DNA from: JBDTCO01 sp039923495 | Lineage (GTDB): Bacteria > Myxococcota_A > Polyangia > Palsa-1104 | Reading direction: 5' to 3' | NCBI GenBank assembly: GCA_039923495.1 | Contig: JBDTCO010000026.1 | Coordinates: 1-20,094, forward strand | DNA: 20,094 bases | Shown here: positions 1 through 6,944 of the stretch, one piece after another | Layout of the letters: the number at the start of each line of letters is the position of its first letter | How positions within the stretch are numbered: position 1 is the stretch's first letter | Made by a program: the position numbers and the translations under genes | The notes under the pieces: generated by a model | Databases searched by the model: none | Told to the model about the DNA's origin: nothing | The model's input: the letters and a program-made list of their open reading frames with translations, nothing else

Positions 1-243
1 CTGCAGACACACGGCGTCCGCGCCGGTCGTCGTGGACGAGACGCGTCCGCACACGTGGCAGCGCTGCGCCTCGCCACCGCAGCGCTGCACGGTGTCCATC
101 TGTCCGAGCGCACACGATGCGACCTGGGGTACGCGCTCGGCCGCGGCCGCGACCTGCTCGGCACGACCGCACGCGGACAGCGTCGCGATCATCGTCAACG
201 TCATCATCAGGCCCAGCCCCAGAACCCACACTCGCAGTCGCAT
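1..243 (-). CDS. Partial lipoprotein, Cys-rich (N-terminal 81 codons)
   Basis: The reading frame starts at ATG 243 and runs off the left edge without a stop. The N-terminus is a lipoprotein signal: two Arg residues, a long hydrophobic stretch rich in Leu/Met, and the lipobox LSAC with Cys25 as the acylation site. The mature part has an Ala/Glu-rich linker and then several Cys residues, including a CHVC pair, which suggests a small disulfide-bonded or metal-binding extracytoplasmic domain. No family was recognised. An AT-rich 14-bp tandem repeat lies 33-60 bases upstream of the start and probably marks its promoter. The gene follows the VOC/lipoprotein pair on the same strand with about 100 bases between, so it is probably transcribed separately. 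Confidence 0.6.
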   Translation of the reverse strand, partial: MRLRVWVLGLGLMMTLTMIATLSACGRAEQVAAAAERVPQVASCALGQMDTVQRCGGEAQRCHVCGRVSSTTTGADAVCLQ

Positions 244-275
244 TGGTGCAGCGACTCTGCGGCTCGAAGATCTCG

Positions 276-303
276 CGAGCAAATTTTCACGAGCGATTTT
301 TCA
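276..303 (-). promoter_or_regulatory. Tandem 14-bp AT-rich repeat, candidate promoter/operator
   Basis: Two adjacent 14-mers on the plus strand, CGAGCAAATTTTCA (276-289) and CGAGCGATTTTTCA (290-303), differ at two positions. They form the only clearly AT-rich patch in the 100-base gap between the lipoprotein stop at 344 and the start codon at 243. The spacing upstream of a start codon fits a promoter or repeated operator for the gene at 243. No regulator is identified. Confidence 0.35.
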
Positions 304-343
304 CTGCCGTCACCGTCGGTGTGGACCGATGGAAGGTGAAGTC

Positions 344-1054
344 CTACCAGCTCACACACACGGCGTTCGACACGTGGGCGGCCTCATCGAGGAGGTAGAG
401 ACCTGCCTCTTTGACGCCGGTCGCGCCGCCGCAGTTGATCCCCACCTGGAAGCTGCCGAAGTGCTGGTTCTTCGGCGGCAGCATGCGCACGAAGTTGGCG
501 GAGAACCAGCTCCCCGTCGAGGAGGTGCTCTTCTTGAACTTCACCTGACCGAGGAACTCGGTGTTCGAGTCCTTCGTCGTGAGCGTCGTCGGCGAGTAGT
601 ACTGCACCGTCACGAGCGCGGCGGGATCGCCGTTGGCGCACTCGGTGGTGCCGGTGGTCGCGAGCAGCGTCGCGCTGATCGACGTGATGACGGGCGCAAG
701 CTGCGAGGCCTCGTCCCACGTCGGTGCGCCGCTGCCCATGGTGCACGTCACCGTCGGCGCGTCCGCGCACATCATCGTGCTCGATGCGCAGACCTGGCCG
801 TACTCACAGGTATCGGGTCCACCACCCCCGCCGAGCGCCTGGTTCGTAGCGTTGCAACCACCGACGGTCGCGAGGTCGGGCGACGCCGCGAGGTCGAGCG
901 GGTCTGCGAGATCGACGGACTTCGCGAGGTCGTGCGCGGGCAGATCCTTTACGGGGACCGCGCCGTCGAGATCGCCGGTGCTCCCCTGCGTCGCCGACGC
1001 ACAGCCTGCCAGCGCGACGCACAGCCACGCGACCCGATGTAGTCGCGCGCGCAT
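344..1054 (-). CDS. Lipoprotein with Asp-Leu tether, function unknown
   Basis: This is a 236-residue protein. The first residues contain Arg/His and are followed by a short hydrophobic core ending in the lipobox LAGC (Cys18), so it is predicted to be lipid-anchored in the envelope. After the Cys comes a spacer with repeated DL/DLA steps (about residues 25-58), then a Gly-rich stretch and a region with several Cys residues. The C-terminal ~140 residues look like a beta-rich extracellular domain with a final Cys near the end (VCVSW). The start was chosen because its ATG overlaps the TGA of the upstream VOC gene by one base, and because it alone gives a complete signal peptide. The longer frame running back through the VOC gene is an artefact. 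Coupling suggests co-expression with the VOC protein. No homologous family recognised. Confidence 0.75.
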   Translation of the reverse strand: MRARLHRVAWLCVALAGCASATQGSTGDLDGAVPVKDLPAHDLAKSVDLADPLDLAASPDLATVGGCNATNQALGGGGGPDTCEYGQVCASSTMMCADAPTVTCTMGSGAPTWDEASQLAPVITSISATLLATTGTTECANGDPAALVTVQYYSPTTLTTKDSNTEFLGQVKFKKSTSSTGSWFSANFVRMLPPKNQHFGSFQVGINCGGATGVKEAGLYLLDEAAHVSNAVCVSW

Positions 1055-1632
1055 CAGGGCTTCGGCTCGTCCTTCTGCTTCTTCCGCTTCTGGGCCTTCT
1101 TCTCGGCCTTGTGTGTCTTCTTCTCCGCCTTGGCTGCCTTGCGCGCGGCCTTGTCGGCGTCGCTCTCCTTTGCAGGCCTGGCGGGCTCGGTCGATGGCGG
1201 CGCAGCTTCCTCGGCGACGCGCGCGCGCTTCTTCTCTGCCTTCTTCGCGCGCTTCTCTTCCTTCTTCACGGCGTCGTGGCTCTGCCACAGGCCAACCGGC
1301 GTCCCGTCGGGATCCGTGAACAGCGAGAAGCGGCCCCAGCCCGGGACCTCCTGCGGCTCGCCGATGATCTGACCACCCGCTTCCTTGATCGCCGTTTCGC
1401 TCGCGGCGAGGTCGTGCGACTCGAGGAACGGCACGATCCCCGGCTGCATGGGCGACCCGTTGTCGAGTTGCACCATGCCGATCGCGAGCTCCTTGCTGCC
1501 CGAGTCGGCGAGCAGGTAGCCCGGCATGCTCTCGTCGAACTTCCACGAGAACGCGGCGCGGTAGAACTCTTTCAGCTTCGCGACGTTTCGCGACCGCCAC
1601 TCGAGGTGCACGATCGAAGTGCGCTTGGCCAT
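1054..1632 (-). CDS. VOC-fold (glyoxalase/bleomycin-resistance-like) protein with Lys-rich tail
   Basis: This is a 192-residue protein. Residues 1-118 form one VOC (vicinal oxygen chelate) module: an opening HLEWRSRN strand, the FYRAAFSW helix, an internal SHDLAASETAIKEAGG helix and the closing FTDPDGTPVGLWQSH strand. The family includes glyoxalase I, extradiol dioxygenases and resistance proteins. With a single module and no close match, the substrate cannot be named. Residues 121-192 are an unusual low-complexity tail rich in Lys, Ala and Glu, likely helical or disordered and strongly basic, and not part of the VOC fold. A GGAG ribosome site lies 10 bases before ATG 1632. The stop overlaps the start of the downstream lipoprotein gene (TGATG). 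A near-perfect dyad lies about 28 bases upstream of the start. Confidence 0.85.
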   Translation of the reverse strand: MAKRTSIVHLEWRSRNVAKLKEFYRAAFSWKFDESMPGYLLADSGSKELAIGMVQLDNGSPMQPGIVPFLESHDLAASETAIKEAGGQIIGEPQEVPGWGRFSLFTDPDGTPVGLWQSHDAVKKEEKRAKKAEKKRARVAEEAAPPSTEPARPAKESDADKAARKAAKAEKKTHKAEKKAQKRKKQKDEPKP

Positions 1633-1652
1633 GGGTCTTCGTCTCCGGACTA

Positions 1653-1668
1653 GATGTCGTACAACATC
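1653..1668. promoter_or_regulatory. Near-perfect 16-bp dyad, candidate operator
   Basis: GATGTCGTACAACATC is a palindrome centred on GTAC with one mismatched pair (C/A). It sits in the 129-base gap between the divergent VOC gene (start 1632) and argC (start 1762), much closer to the VOC gene. A dimeric repressor binding here could control the VOC/lipoprotein pair. The regulator is unknown and no regulator gene is adjacent. Confidence 0.35.
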
Positions 1669-1761
1669 ACACCATACGATCGCATCGCCACCGTCGACAA
1701 GGCCTTGTGACGGTCCTGTGAACTTGACGCTCGATCAGGGCGCGGCTACGAACACATACCC

Positions 1762-2841
1762 ATGGCCTCTCCCTCGACGAAGAAGCGCTTCTCCGCAGCG
1801 GTGATCGGAGGCTCCGGTTACGGTGGTGCCGAGCTCATCCGTCGCCTGCTGCTCCACCCCGACGTGTCGCTCGAGCGCGTCGCGTCGGTCGACTTCGTCG
1901 GCGAGCTGCTGTCCGCGGCGCACCCTCACCTCGAAGGTATGAGCGAGCTGCGCTTCGAGAAGCTCACGCCCGCCGAAGCAGCCCGCGGCATGGACGTCGT
2001 GCTGCTGGGCCTGCCGCACAAGGTCGCCGCGCACAACGTGCCCGAGATCATCGCCGAGACCGAGGCGCGCATCGTCGATCTGTCCGGCGACTTTCGCCTC
2101 CAGGATCCCGCCCTGTACGAGCGCTACTACGGGCAGAAGCACCCGGCGACCGAGCTGCTCGGCAAGTTCGTCTACGGGCTGCCCGAGCTCAACCGCGAGA
2201 AGATCCGCGCCGCGCGCTACGTCGCGTCGCCGGGCTGCTTCGCCACCACGATCGAGCTCGGCCTCCTGCCGCTCGCGAAGGCCGGGCTGCTCGAAGGAGA
2301 GCTCGAGGTCGTGGGCATCACCGGCTCGTCCGGTGCCGGCGTCGTGCCGACGGTGACCACGCACCATCCCACGCGCTCGGTGAACCTGCGCACCTACAAG
2401 CCGCTCGAGCACCAGCACATCCCGGAGATCGTGCAGACGCTCGAGCAGGCCGGCGCAAAGCAGCTCCAGCTACGCTTCGTGCCCATCTCGGCGCCGCTGA
2501 GCCGCGGCATCTTCGCCACGTGCTTCGCGCACGTCGATGGCAGCGTCACGAAGGAGCGCATCGCTGCGGCGTACGCCGAGACGTTCGCGAACGAGCCGTT
2601 CGTGCGCGTGCCGAAGAGGCGGCTGCCCGAGGTCGCGGCGGTGTCAGGCTCGAACTATGTGGAGGTCGGCTATCAGGTATCGGACGAGGTCGATCCGCGC
2701 ACGGGCCGGCGCGTCGTGTGCGCCTTCTCGGTCACCGACAACCTCATCAAGGGCGGCGCCGGGCAGGCCATCCAGAGCATGAACCTGCTGCTCGGCCTCG
2801 ACGAGCGTCTCACGCTCGTCGACCCGGGCGCGTGGCCGTGA
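1762..2841 (+). CDS. argC: N-acetyl-gamma-glutamyl-phosphate reductase
   Basis: ArgC catalyses the NADPH-dependent reduction of N-acetylglutamyl phosphate to the semialdehyde, the third step of arginine biosynthesis, in the cytoplasm. The 359-residue protein has the N-terminal Rossmann motif GGSGYGGAEL (16-25), the GLPH segment (83-86), DLSGDFRL (107-113), YGLPEL and the catalytic Cys159 in SPGCF. The substrate region contains TYKPLEHQHIPEI, and the C-terminal part contains the family's GAGQA segment. Length and motif order are normal. The start ATG 1762 has no strong Shine-Dalgarno sequence, but the N-terminus aligns with the usual start of the family. Its TGA overlaps the argB ATG by one base. 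LysY of the LysW pathway is a close relative, but no LysW or lysine genes are nearby, so ArgC is preferred. Confidence 0.95.
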   Translation: MASPSTKKRFSAAVIGGSGYGGAELIRRLLLHPDVSLERVASVDFVGELLSAAHPHLEGMSELRFEKLTPAEAARGMDVVLLGLPHKVAAHNVPEIIAETEARIVDLSGDFRLQDPALYERYYGQKHPATELLGKFVYGLPELNREKIRAARYVASPGCFATTIELGLLPLAKAGLLEGELEVVGITGSSGAGVVPTVTTHHPTRSVNLRTYKPLEHQHIPEIVQTLEQAGAKQLQLRFVPISAPLSRGIFATCFAHVDGSVTKERIAAAYAETFANEPFVRVPKRRLPEVAAVSGSNYVEVGYQVSDEVDPRTGRRVVCAFSVTDNLIKGGAGQAIQSMNLLLGLDERLTLVDPGAWP

Positions 2842-3638
2842 TGGCCACGAAGCCGCTGTACCTCGTCAAGCTCGGTGGTGAGGTCGTCGAGGAGCGCCTC
2901 GCCGAGATAGCCGCCGAGGTTGCCGCGCTCATCGCGACCGGCGCGCGCGTCGTCGTGAGCCACGGCGGGGGTCCGCAGGTCACGGCCCTGTCAGCGCGGC
3001 TCGGGCTGGCGACGAAGATGATCGCCGGCCGCCGCCTCACCGACGCGGCGACGCTCGAGGTCGTGCAGCTGTCCATCGCGGGCAAGGTCAACGTCGCGCT
3101 GCAGAACGGCCTCGCCGCCGCGGGGCTGCGCGCCGTCGGGATCACCGGAGCGATCCGCGCGACGAAGCGACCTGCAAAGGTGCTCGCCGGCGCGGGACCC
3201 GCCCCCATCGACCTCGGCCACGTCGGCGACCCCACCGGCTTCGACGTGGAGCTCATCCGTCATCTCCTCGACGGGGGCTACCTGCCCGTCGTGGCGTGCC
3301 TCGGACACAGCGACGACGGTGCGCTGCTCAACATCAATGCAGATCTCGTCGCCAACCAGCTCGCGCGCGCGCTCGACGTCGACGCGCTCGTGCTCGTCAC
3401 CTCCGTGCCGGGCGTGATGCGCGACCTCCACGATCCCACCTCGCGCTACGGAACCCTCACCGTCGCCGAGGGGCGCGCCCTCATCGACAGCGGCGTGGCA
3501 AAGGGCGGCATGGTCGCGAAGCTCGACGAGTCGCTCGCTGCGATTGCCGGCGGCGTGCGGGCCATCTACATCCTTCAGCGAGACATCGCGGCAGCCCTTG
3601 CCGCGCCCGGAACCGTCGGCACCGTCCTTCTACCGTAG
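2841..3638 (+). CDS. argB: Acetylglutamate kinase
   Basis: ArgB phosphorylates N-acetylglutamate with ATP, the second step of arginine biosynthesis and the step just before ArgC. The 265-residue protein is of the amino-acid-kinase fold, with the nucleotide-binding KLGGE (10-14), HGGGPQ (41-46), the substrate segment GRRLTDAATLEVV (63-75), NINADLVANQL (164-174) and a late GGMVAKLDE segment with a conserved Lys. The start is the ATG in the TGATG overlap with argC; a longer frame extending back into argC is spurious. It lacks the extra N-terminal helix that arginine-inhibited family members carry, so it may be insensitive to arginine feedback (inference from length only). argB ends 35 bases before the convergent stop of the next gene. 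Confidence 0.95.
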   Translation: MATKPLYLVKLGGEVVEERLAEIAAEVAALIATGARVVVSHGGGPQVTALSARLGLATKMIAGRRLTDAATLEVVQLSIAGKVNVALQNGLAAAGLRAVGITGAIRATKRPAKVLAGAGPAPIDLGHVGDPTGFDVELIRHLLDGGYLPVVACLGHSDDGALLNINADLVANQLARALDVDALVLVTSVPGVMRDLHDPTSRYGTLTVAEGRALIDSGVAKGGMVAKLDESLAAIAGGVRAIYILQRDIAAALAAPGTVGTVLLP

Positions 3639-3673
3639 CCTGCACCCGGTCCCAGCGCGCAGCGACGAGACCG

Positions 3674-4126
3674 CTACTGCTTGGTGCCCGTCAGCGTGTA
3701 GTCGACGGTGCTGCCCGCGGGCTCGACGCCGCCGCTCGGATCGGGGACCGCGAAGTTCACGGGGAGCACGTTGAGCGTGAGCGTGAGCGACGCGCCGTCG
3801 GCGGTGCCCTGCCCGGTGACCGTCCCATCGATCGACCCCGTCGAGTGCTCGACATGGATCGGCTGCGACGCGATCTTGAGGTCGCGGTCCGACAGCTTCG
3901 CGCGGATGCCCGACGCGTTCACCGCGCCCGAGTCGGTGTAGAAGCCGTAGTTGAAGTCGAGGATGAGCGCCCCGTTGCCCTCGGAGACCGTGACGATGTC
4001 CGGGTCCGTCTTGCCGAACGCGGTCACCTGCACGTCGTAGGTGCCGTAGAGCAGCTTCGGGTTCGTACCCGACGCACAGCCACCCACACAAACTAGAGAG
4101 ACGATCACGGCGCGCAGGGACGACAT
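3674..4126 (-). CDS. Small lipoprotein, function unknown
   Basis: This is a 150-residue protein with a lipoprotein signal ending in VGGC (Cys17). The mature domain is made of alternating hydrophobic and polar strands (for example YGTYDVQVTAFG and GALILDFNYGFY), ending in DYTLTGT, which looks like an all-beta, lipocalin- or immunoglobulin-like extracytoplasmic domain. There are no further Cys residues. No known family is recognised. No clear ribosome site precedes ATG 4126. It is convergent with argB and divergent from the acyltransferase gene, with only 45 bases to the latter's start, so the two promoters must lie close together or overlap. Strong third-position GC supports real coding. Confidence 0.7.
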   Translation of the reverse strand: MSSLRAVIVSLVCVGGCASGTNPKLLYGTYDVQVTAFGKTDPDIVTVSEGNGALILDFNYGFYTDSGAVNASGIRAKLSDRDLKIASQPIHVEHSTGSIDGTVTGQGTADGASLTLTLNVLPVNFAVPDPSGGVEPAGSTVDYTLTGTKQ

Positions 4127-4171
4127 GCGCGGACGCTAGTCAGCGCGCACGAGCACGTCAAGGCCCACGCT

Positions 4172-5389
4172 GTGACGTTGACGCCACGCAGCCGGCGCAC
4201 GATGCTCGCCGTCGTGTCGGAATCGCGCATTCGCCGCCTCGGCTCGCTGGCGTTGCTCGACAACCGCTACCCCGCGCTCCACGGGCTGCGGGTCTTCGCG
4301 ATCATCAGCGTGGTGCAGTACCACATCAGCTGGATCTTCGTCGGTGAGAACGCCATCTCGCTGCCTCGCGACCTGCTGGCGCTCTCGATCTCGACGTTCT
4401 TCGGGATGGACCTGTTCTTCATCCTGAGCGGCTTCCTCATCGGCTCGATCTTGTTCCACTCGATCGACGTGGCCGGAAAGCCGCAGGTCGGGCGCTTCTA
4501 CCTGCGCCGCATGTTCCGCACGTTCCCGTCGTACTGGATCGTGCTCACGGTGCTGGCGCTCACGACCGTGCTGACGGACCAGCAGCGCGCGCACCTCCCG
4601 TACGAGTACACGTACCTCACGAACTTCGTGCCGCTCGGGCGCAAGAGCGTCGTGATGCTGTGGGGCTGGTCGCTCGCGCTCGAGGAGCAGTTCTACCTCG
4701 TGGTGCCGGGCTTCCTGTTCGCGCTCACCAGGCTTCGCTCCGATCGCGGACGCCTCGCGCTTTTGCTCGGCACGTGCTCGCTCGGCACGATCATCCGTCT
4801 CGCCGTGTACCTGCACGGCCGACCATGGGACGAGCTCAAGCTCCACGACGAGCTGTACTTCCACACCTACACGCGGTTCGACACCCTCATCGTCGGCATC
4901 CTGCTCGCGTTCGTGCATCGTCGGTGGGGCAAGGAGATCACGCTGTGGCTGCAGGCACCATTGCACCGCGCGCTGCTCGCGCTCCCTTCGCTCACGCTGC
5001 TGTGGGTCCTGTGGTTTCCGAGCACGATCTATGGAGCTCACCTGCAGCTGTTCGAGTGCTTCGCGTGGGGCACGCTCACGAGCCTCATGTACTTCCCGGC
5101 GCTGATCCTGCTCCTGCACACCGATGGGCCGCTCGGTCGCTTCCTCGGGCTGCCCATCTTCCGGTACATCGCGACGCTCGGCTACGGCGTGTACCTCGTA
5201 CACATCCCACTCATCGATGACCTGGTGATGCCGCTCGTACATGTCGCCGACAAGCGGCACGTGCCGCACATCCTGCTCTGGCTGGGTGGCACCACGCTGG
5301 CGATGTGTGCCTCGCTCGCGGTCGGCTACGTGATGCACGTGCTCATCGAAAAGCCTTCGCTCGCCCTGCGCGACAAGCTGGCGGCGTAA
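4172..5389 (+). CDS. Acyltransferase family 3 membrane protein
   Basis: This 405-residue polytopic membrane protein belongs to the acyltransferase-3 family (OafA/NodX type), which O-acylates cell-surface sugars or other envelope molecules. Visible signatures are the first-helix segment HGLRVFAIISVVQYH (His51 is the candidate catalytic residue), FFGMDLFFILSGFLIG (76-91), the paired Arg segment FYLRRMFRTFPSYW (109-122) and WSLALEEQFYLVVP (166-179). About ten hydrophobic segments follow and the protein ends in a helix plus a short basic tail. The start is GTG 4172, with AAGG eight bases upstream; ATG 4202 is an alternative that would shorten the cytoplasmic N-terminus by ten residues. The acyl donor and acceptor cannot be told from sequence, and no sugar biosynthesis genes adjoin it. 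Confidence 0.88.
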   Translation: MTLTPRSRRTMLAVVSESRIRRLGSLALLDNRYPALHGLRVFAIISVVQYHISWIFVGENAISLPRDLLALSISTFFGMDLFFILSGFLIGSILFHSIDVAGKPQVGRFYLRRMFRTFPSYWIVLTVLALTTVLTDQQRAHLPYEYTYLTNFVPLGRKSVVMLWGWSLALEEQFYLVVPGFLFALTRLRSDRGRLALLLGTCSLGTIIRLAVYLHGRPWDELKLHDELYFHTYTRFDTLIVGILLAFVHRRWGKEITLWLQAPLHRALLALPSLTLLWVLWFPSTIYGAHLQLFECFAWGTLTSLMYFPALILLLHTDGPLGRFLGLPIFRYIATLGYGVYLVHIPLIDDLVMPLVHVADKRHVPHILLWLGGTTLAMCASLAVGYVMHVLIEKPSLALRDKLAA

Positions 5390-5448
5390 CCGCGTGGCTG
5401 ATAGGCTGGAGACACGCGTGGTCTTCTCCCGTCGCGCCGCTGTTCGCT

Positions 5449-5453
5449 GGAGG
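5449..5453 (+). promoter_or_regulatory. Strong Shine-Dalgarno that fixes the start at 5460
   Basis: GGAGG lies six bases before ATG 5460. It makes this internal ATG the start of the lipoprotein gene rather than the earlier in-frame codon at 5394, which would put 22 mostly charged residues ahead of the signal peptide. Confidence 0.75.
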
Positions 5454-5459
5454 TCCACC

Positions 5460-6899
5460 ATGACCCTCGTGACCCGGGTCCTTTGCTCCTCGCTTCTCGC
5501 AGTCTCGCTCGTGGCGTGTCATCACCAGAAGAACGGCGACGGCGGTAGCGGCGGAGATGGCGGTAAAGGCGGAGATGCCAGCGGACAGGTCGGCCCCGAC
5601 ATCGCCGTCGACGATCTGCGTAGTCACGTCAACCGGTCGTGTCCGAACAGCGGCCACACGACGCTGACGGGTACGGTCTACGCACCGAACGGCACGCTCC
5701 CGCTCTACAACGCGGCGGTGTATGTCCCGAACGGCACCATCGAGGACTTCACCGAGGGCGTGACCTGCGACCGCTGCGACGGCAAGCTCTCGGGAGACCC
5801 CGTCGCCAAGGCCCTCACCGGCTCCGACGGCACCTTCACGCTGGTGGATGTCCCCACGGGGTCGAACATCCCGCTCGTCATCCAGCTCGGTCGCTGGCGC
5901 CGCCAGGTCACGATCCCGAGCGTCGCCGACTGCGCGACGACGCCGCTCACCGATGTCGAGACCACGCGCCTGCCGAAGAACTCGAGCGAAGGTCACATCC
6001 CGCACATGGCCATCGCGACCGGCAAGGCCGATCCGCTGGAGTGCCTCTTCCTCAAGCTCGGCATTGACCCGGCCGAGATCACCGTGCCGTCGGGCACCGG
6101 GCGCATCCACTTCTTCCGTGGGACCGACTCGCCGGGGCTCGATACGACGCCGTCGGCACCGACGGCTGACACGCTCTACAGCTCGCTCGACAGCCTCAAG
6201 AAGTACGACGTCGTGCTCGTGCCCTGCGAGGGCTCGGAGTACGACAAGAGCAAGGTCAACGGCACGGCGCTTCCCACCGATCCGCGCGGCCTCTTCCAGC
6301 AGTACCTCGACGCGGGCGGTCGCCTCTTCAGCACGCACTACAGCTACGACTGGCTGACGTACCCGAACAGCCCGTACAACAAGATCGCCAAGAAGCAGAG
6401 CAGCAGTGGTCTGTGGCCGGTCGGCCAGAAGGACGACTACAACAACACCATCGCGACCACGCTCGTGAACACGTTCCCGAAGGGCATGGACTTCATCGCG
6501 TGGCTCACGGCCGCGGGCGCGAAGTCGGCGCCGGGCACGCTCGACATCAATCAGGGCCGCTCCGACCTCATCGACGTCGACCCCACCTACGCACAGGCGT
6601 GGGCCACGTTCGACTTCAGCAAGGACAGCAACGTCAACAACGGCAAGCCCGCCGTGATGCACACCACGTTCAACACGCCGACCGATCCGGCCTCCGACGA
6701 CATGGGTCAGCCACTGTACTGCGGCCGCGTCGTCTTCTCCGACTTCCACGCGACGGCCGGCGCGGTCTCCGACAACTCGAAGCCGTTCCCCGATGCGTGC
6801 GCCACCGACGCGATGACCGACCAGGAAAAGGCGCTCGCGTTCATGCTCTTCGACCTGTCGTCGTGCGTACAGGACGACTCGACCGTGCCGATTCTCTAG
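5460..6899 (+). CDS. Large lipoprotein with carboxypeptidase-regulatory-like and ThuA/amidotransferase-like regions
   Basis: This is a 479-residue protein. The signal peptide ends in LVAC (Cys20) and is followed by a flexible Gly/Asp tether (about 25-45). Residues about 68-150 resemble a carboxypeptidase regulatory-like beta-sandwich (TLTGTVYAPNG, then SDGTFTLVDVPTG, then a strand leading to RRQVTIP), containing a CDRC pair. Residues about 240-300 (KKYDVVLVPCEGSEYD and LFQQYLDAGGRLFSTHYSYDWL) look like the alpha/beta core of ThuA or class I amidotransferase-like domains. The C-terminal part contains PLYCGRVVFSDFH and a late Cys. Similar long lipoproteins are, from memory, common and uncharacterised in Myxococcota. 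A peptidase activity is not claimed. It follows the acyltransferase gene by 70 bases and ends just before a heptamer repeat. Confidence 0.8.
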   Translation: MTLVTRVLCSSLLAVSLVACHHQKNGDGGSGGDGGKGGDASGQVGPDIAVDDLRSHVNRSCPNSGHTTLTGTVYAPNGTLPLYNAAVYVPNGTIEDFTEGVTCDRCDGKLSGDPVAKALTGSDGTFTLVDVPTGSNIPLVIQLGRWRRQVTIPSVADCATTPLTDVETTRLPKNSSEGHIPHMAIATGKADPLECLFLKLGIDPAEITVPSGTGRIHFFRGTDSPGLDTTPSAPTADTLYSSLDSLKKYDVVLVPCEGSEYDKSKVNGTALPTDPRGLFQQYLDAGGRLFSTHYSYDWLTYPNSPYNKIAKKQSSSGLWPVGQKDDYNNTIATTLVNTFPKGMDFIAWLTAAGAKSAPGTLDINQGRSDLIDVDPTYAQAWATFDFSKDSNVNNGKPAVMHTTFNTPTDPASDDMGQPLYCGRVVFSDFHATAGAVSDNSKPFPDACATDAMTDQEKALAFMLFDLSSCVQDDSTVPIL

Positions 6900-6902
6900 G
6901 GG

Positions 6903-6944
6903 CTACGGACTACGGACTACGGACTACGGACTACGGACTACGGA
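6903..6944. repeat. Tandem heptamer repeat, six perfect copies of CTACGGA
   Basis: Six uninterrupted copies of CTACGGA begin three bases after the stop of the upstream lipoprotein gene and run into the end of the convergent membrane-protein gene. On the minus strand each copy reads TCCGTAG, so TAG recurs every seven bases and falls in all three frames within three copies. The first copy met by the minus-strand gene supplies its stop codon. Changes in copy number would therefore leave both proteins unchanged. Such a short repeat could vary by slippage. Confidence 0.9.

Noticed and set aside
344..1600. 418-residue minus-strand frame spanning the VOC gene and lipoprotein
   Set aside because: Its upstream half is the wrong frame of the VOC gene. 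Only the part from ATG 1054 has a signal peptide and coding character.
2520..2840. Upstream extension of the argB frame into argC
   Set aside because: The extension overlaps argC in another frame and is Arg-rich shadow sequence. ArgB starts at the TGATG overlap.
3647..3673. Inverted repeat between argB and the lipoprotein gene as terminator
   Set aside because: Only five pairs (CGGTC/GACCG) with a 17-base loop and no T-run.
4136..5461. Long minus-strand frame opposite the acyltransferase
   Set aside because: It is Arg/Glu/His-rich with no motif, and it mirrors the acyltransferase-3 gene, whose motifs are clear.
5343..6749. 468-residue minus-strand frame opposite the large lipoprotein
   Set aside because: It has shadow-type composition. 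The plus-strand gene has a strong ribosome site and a lipobox.
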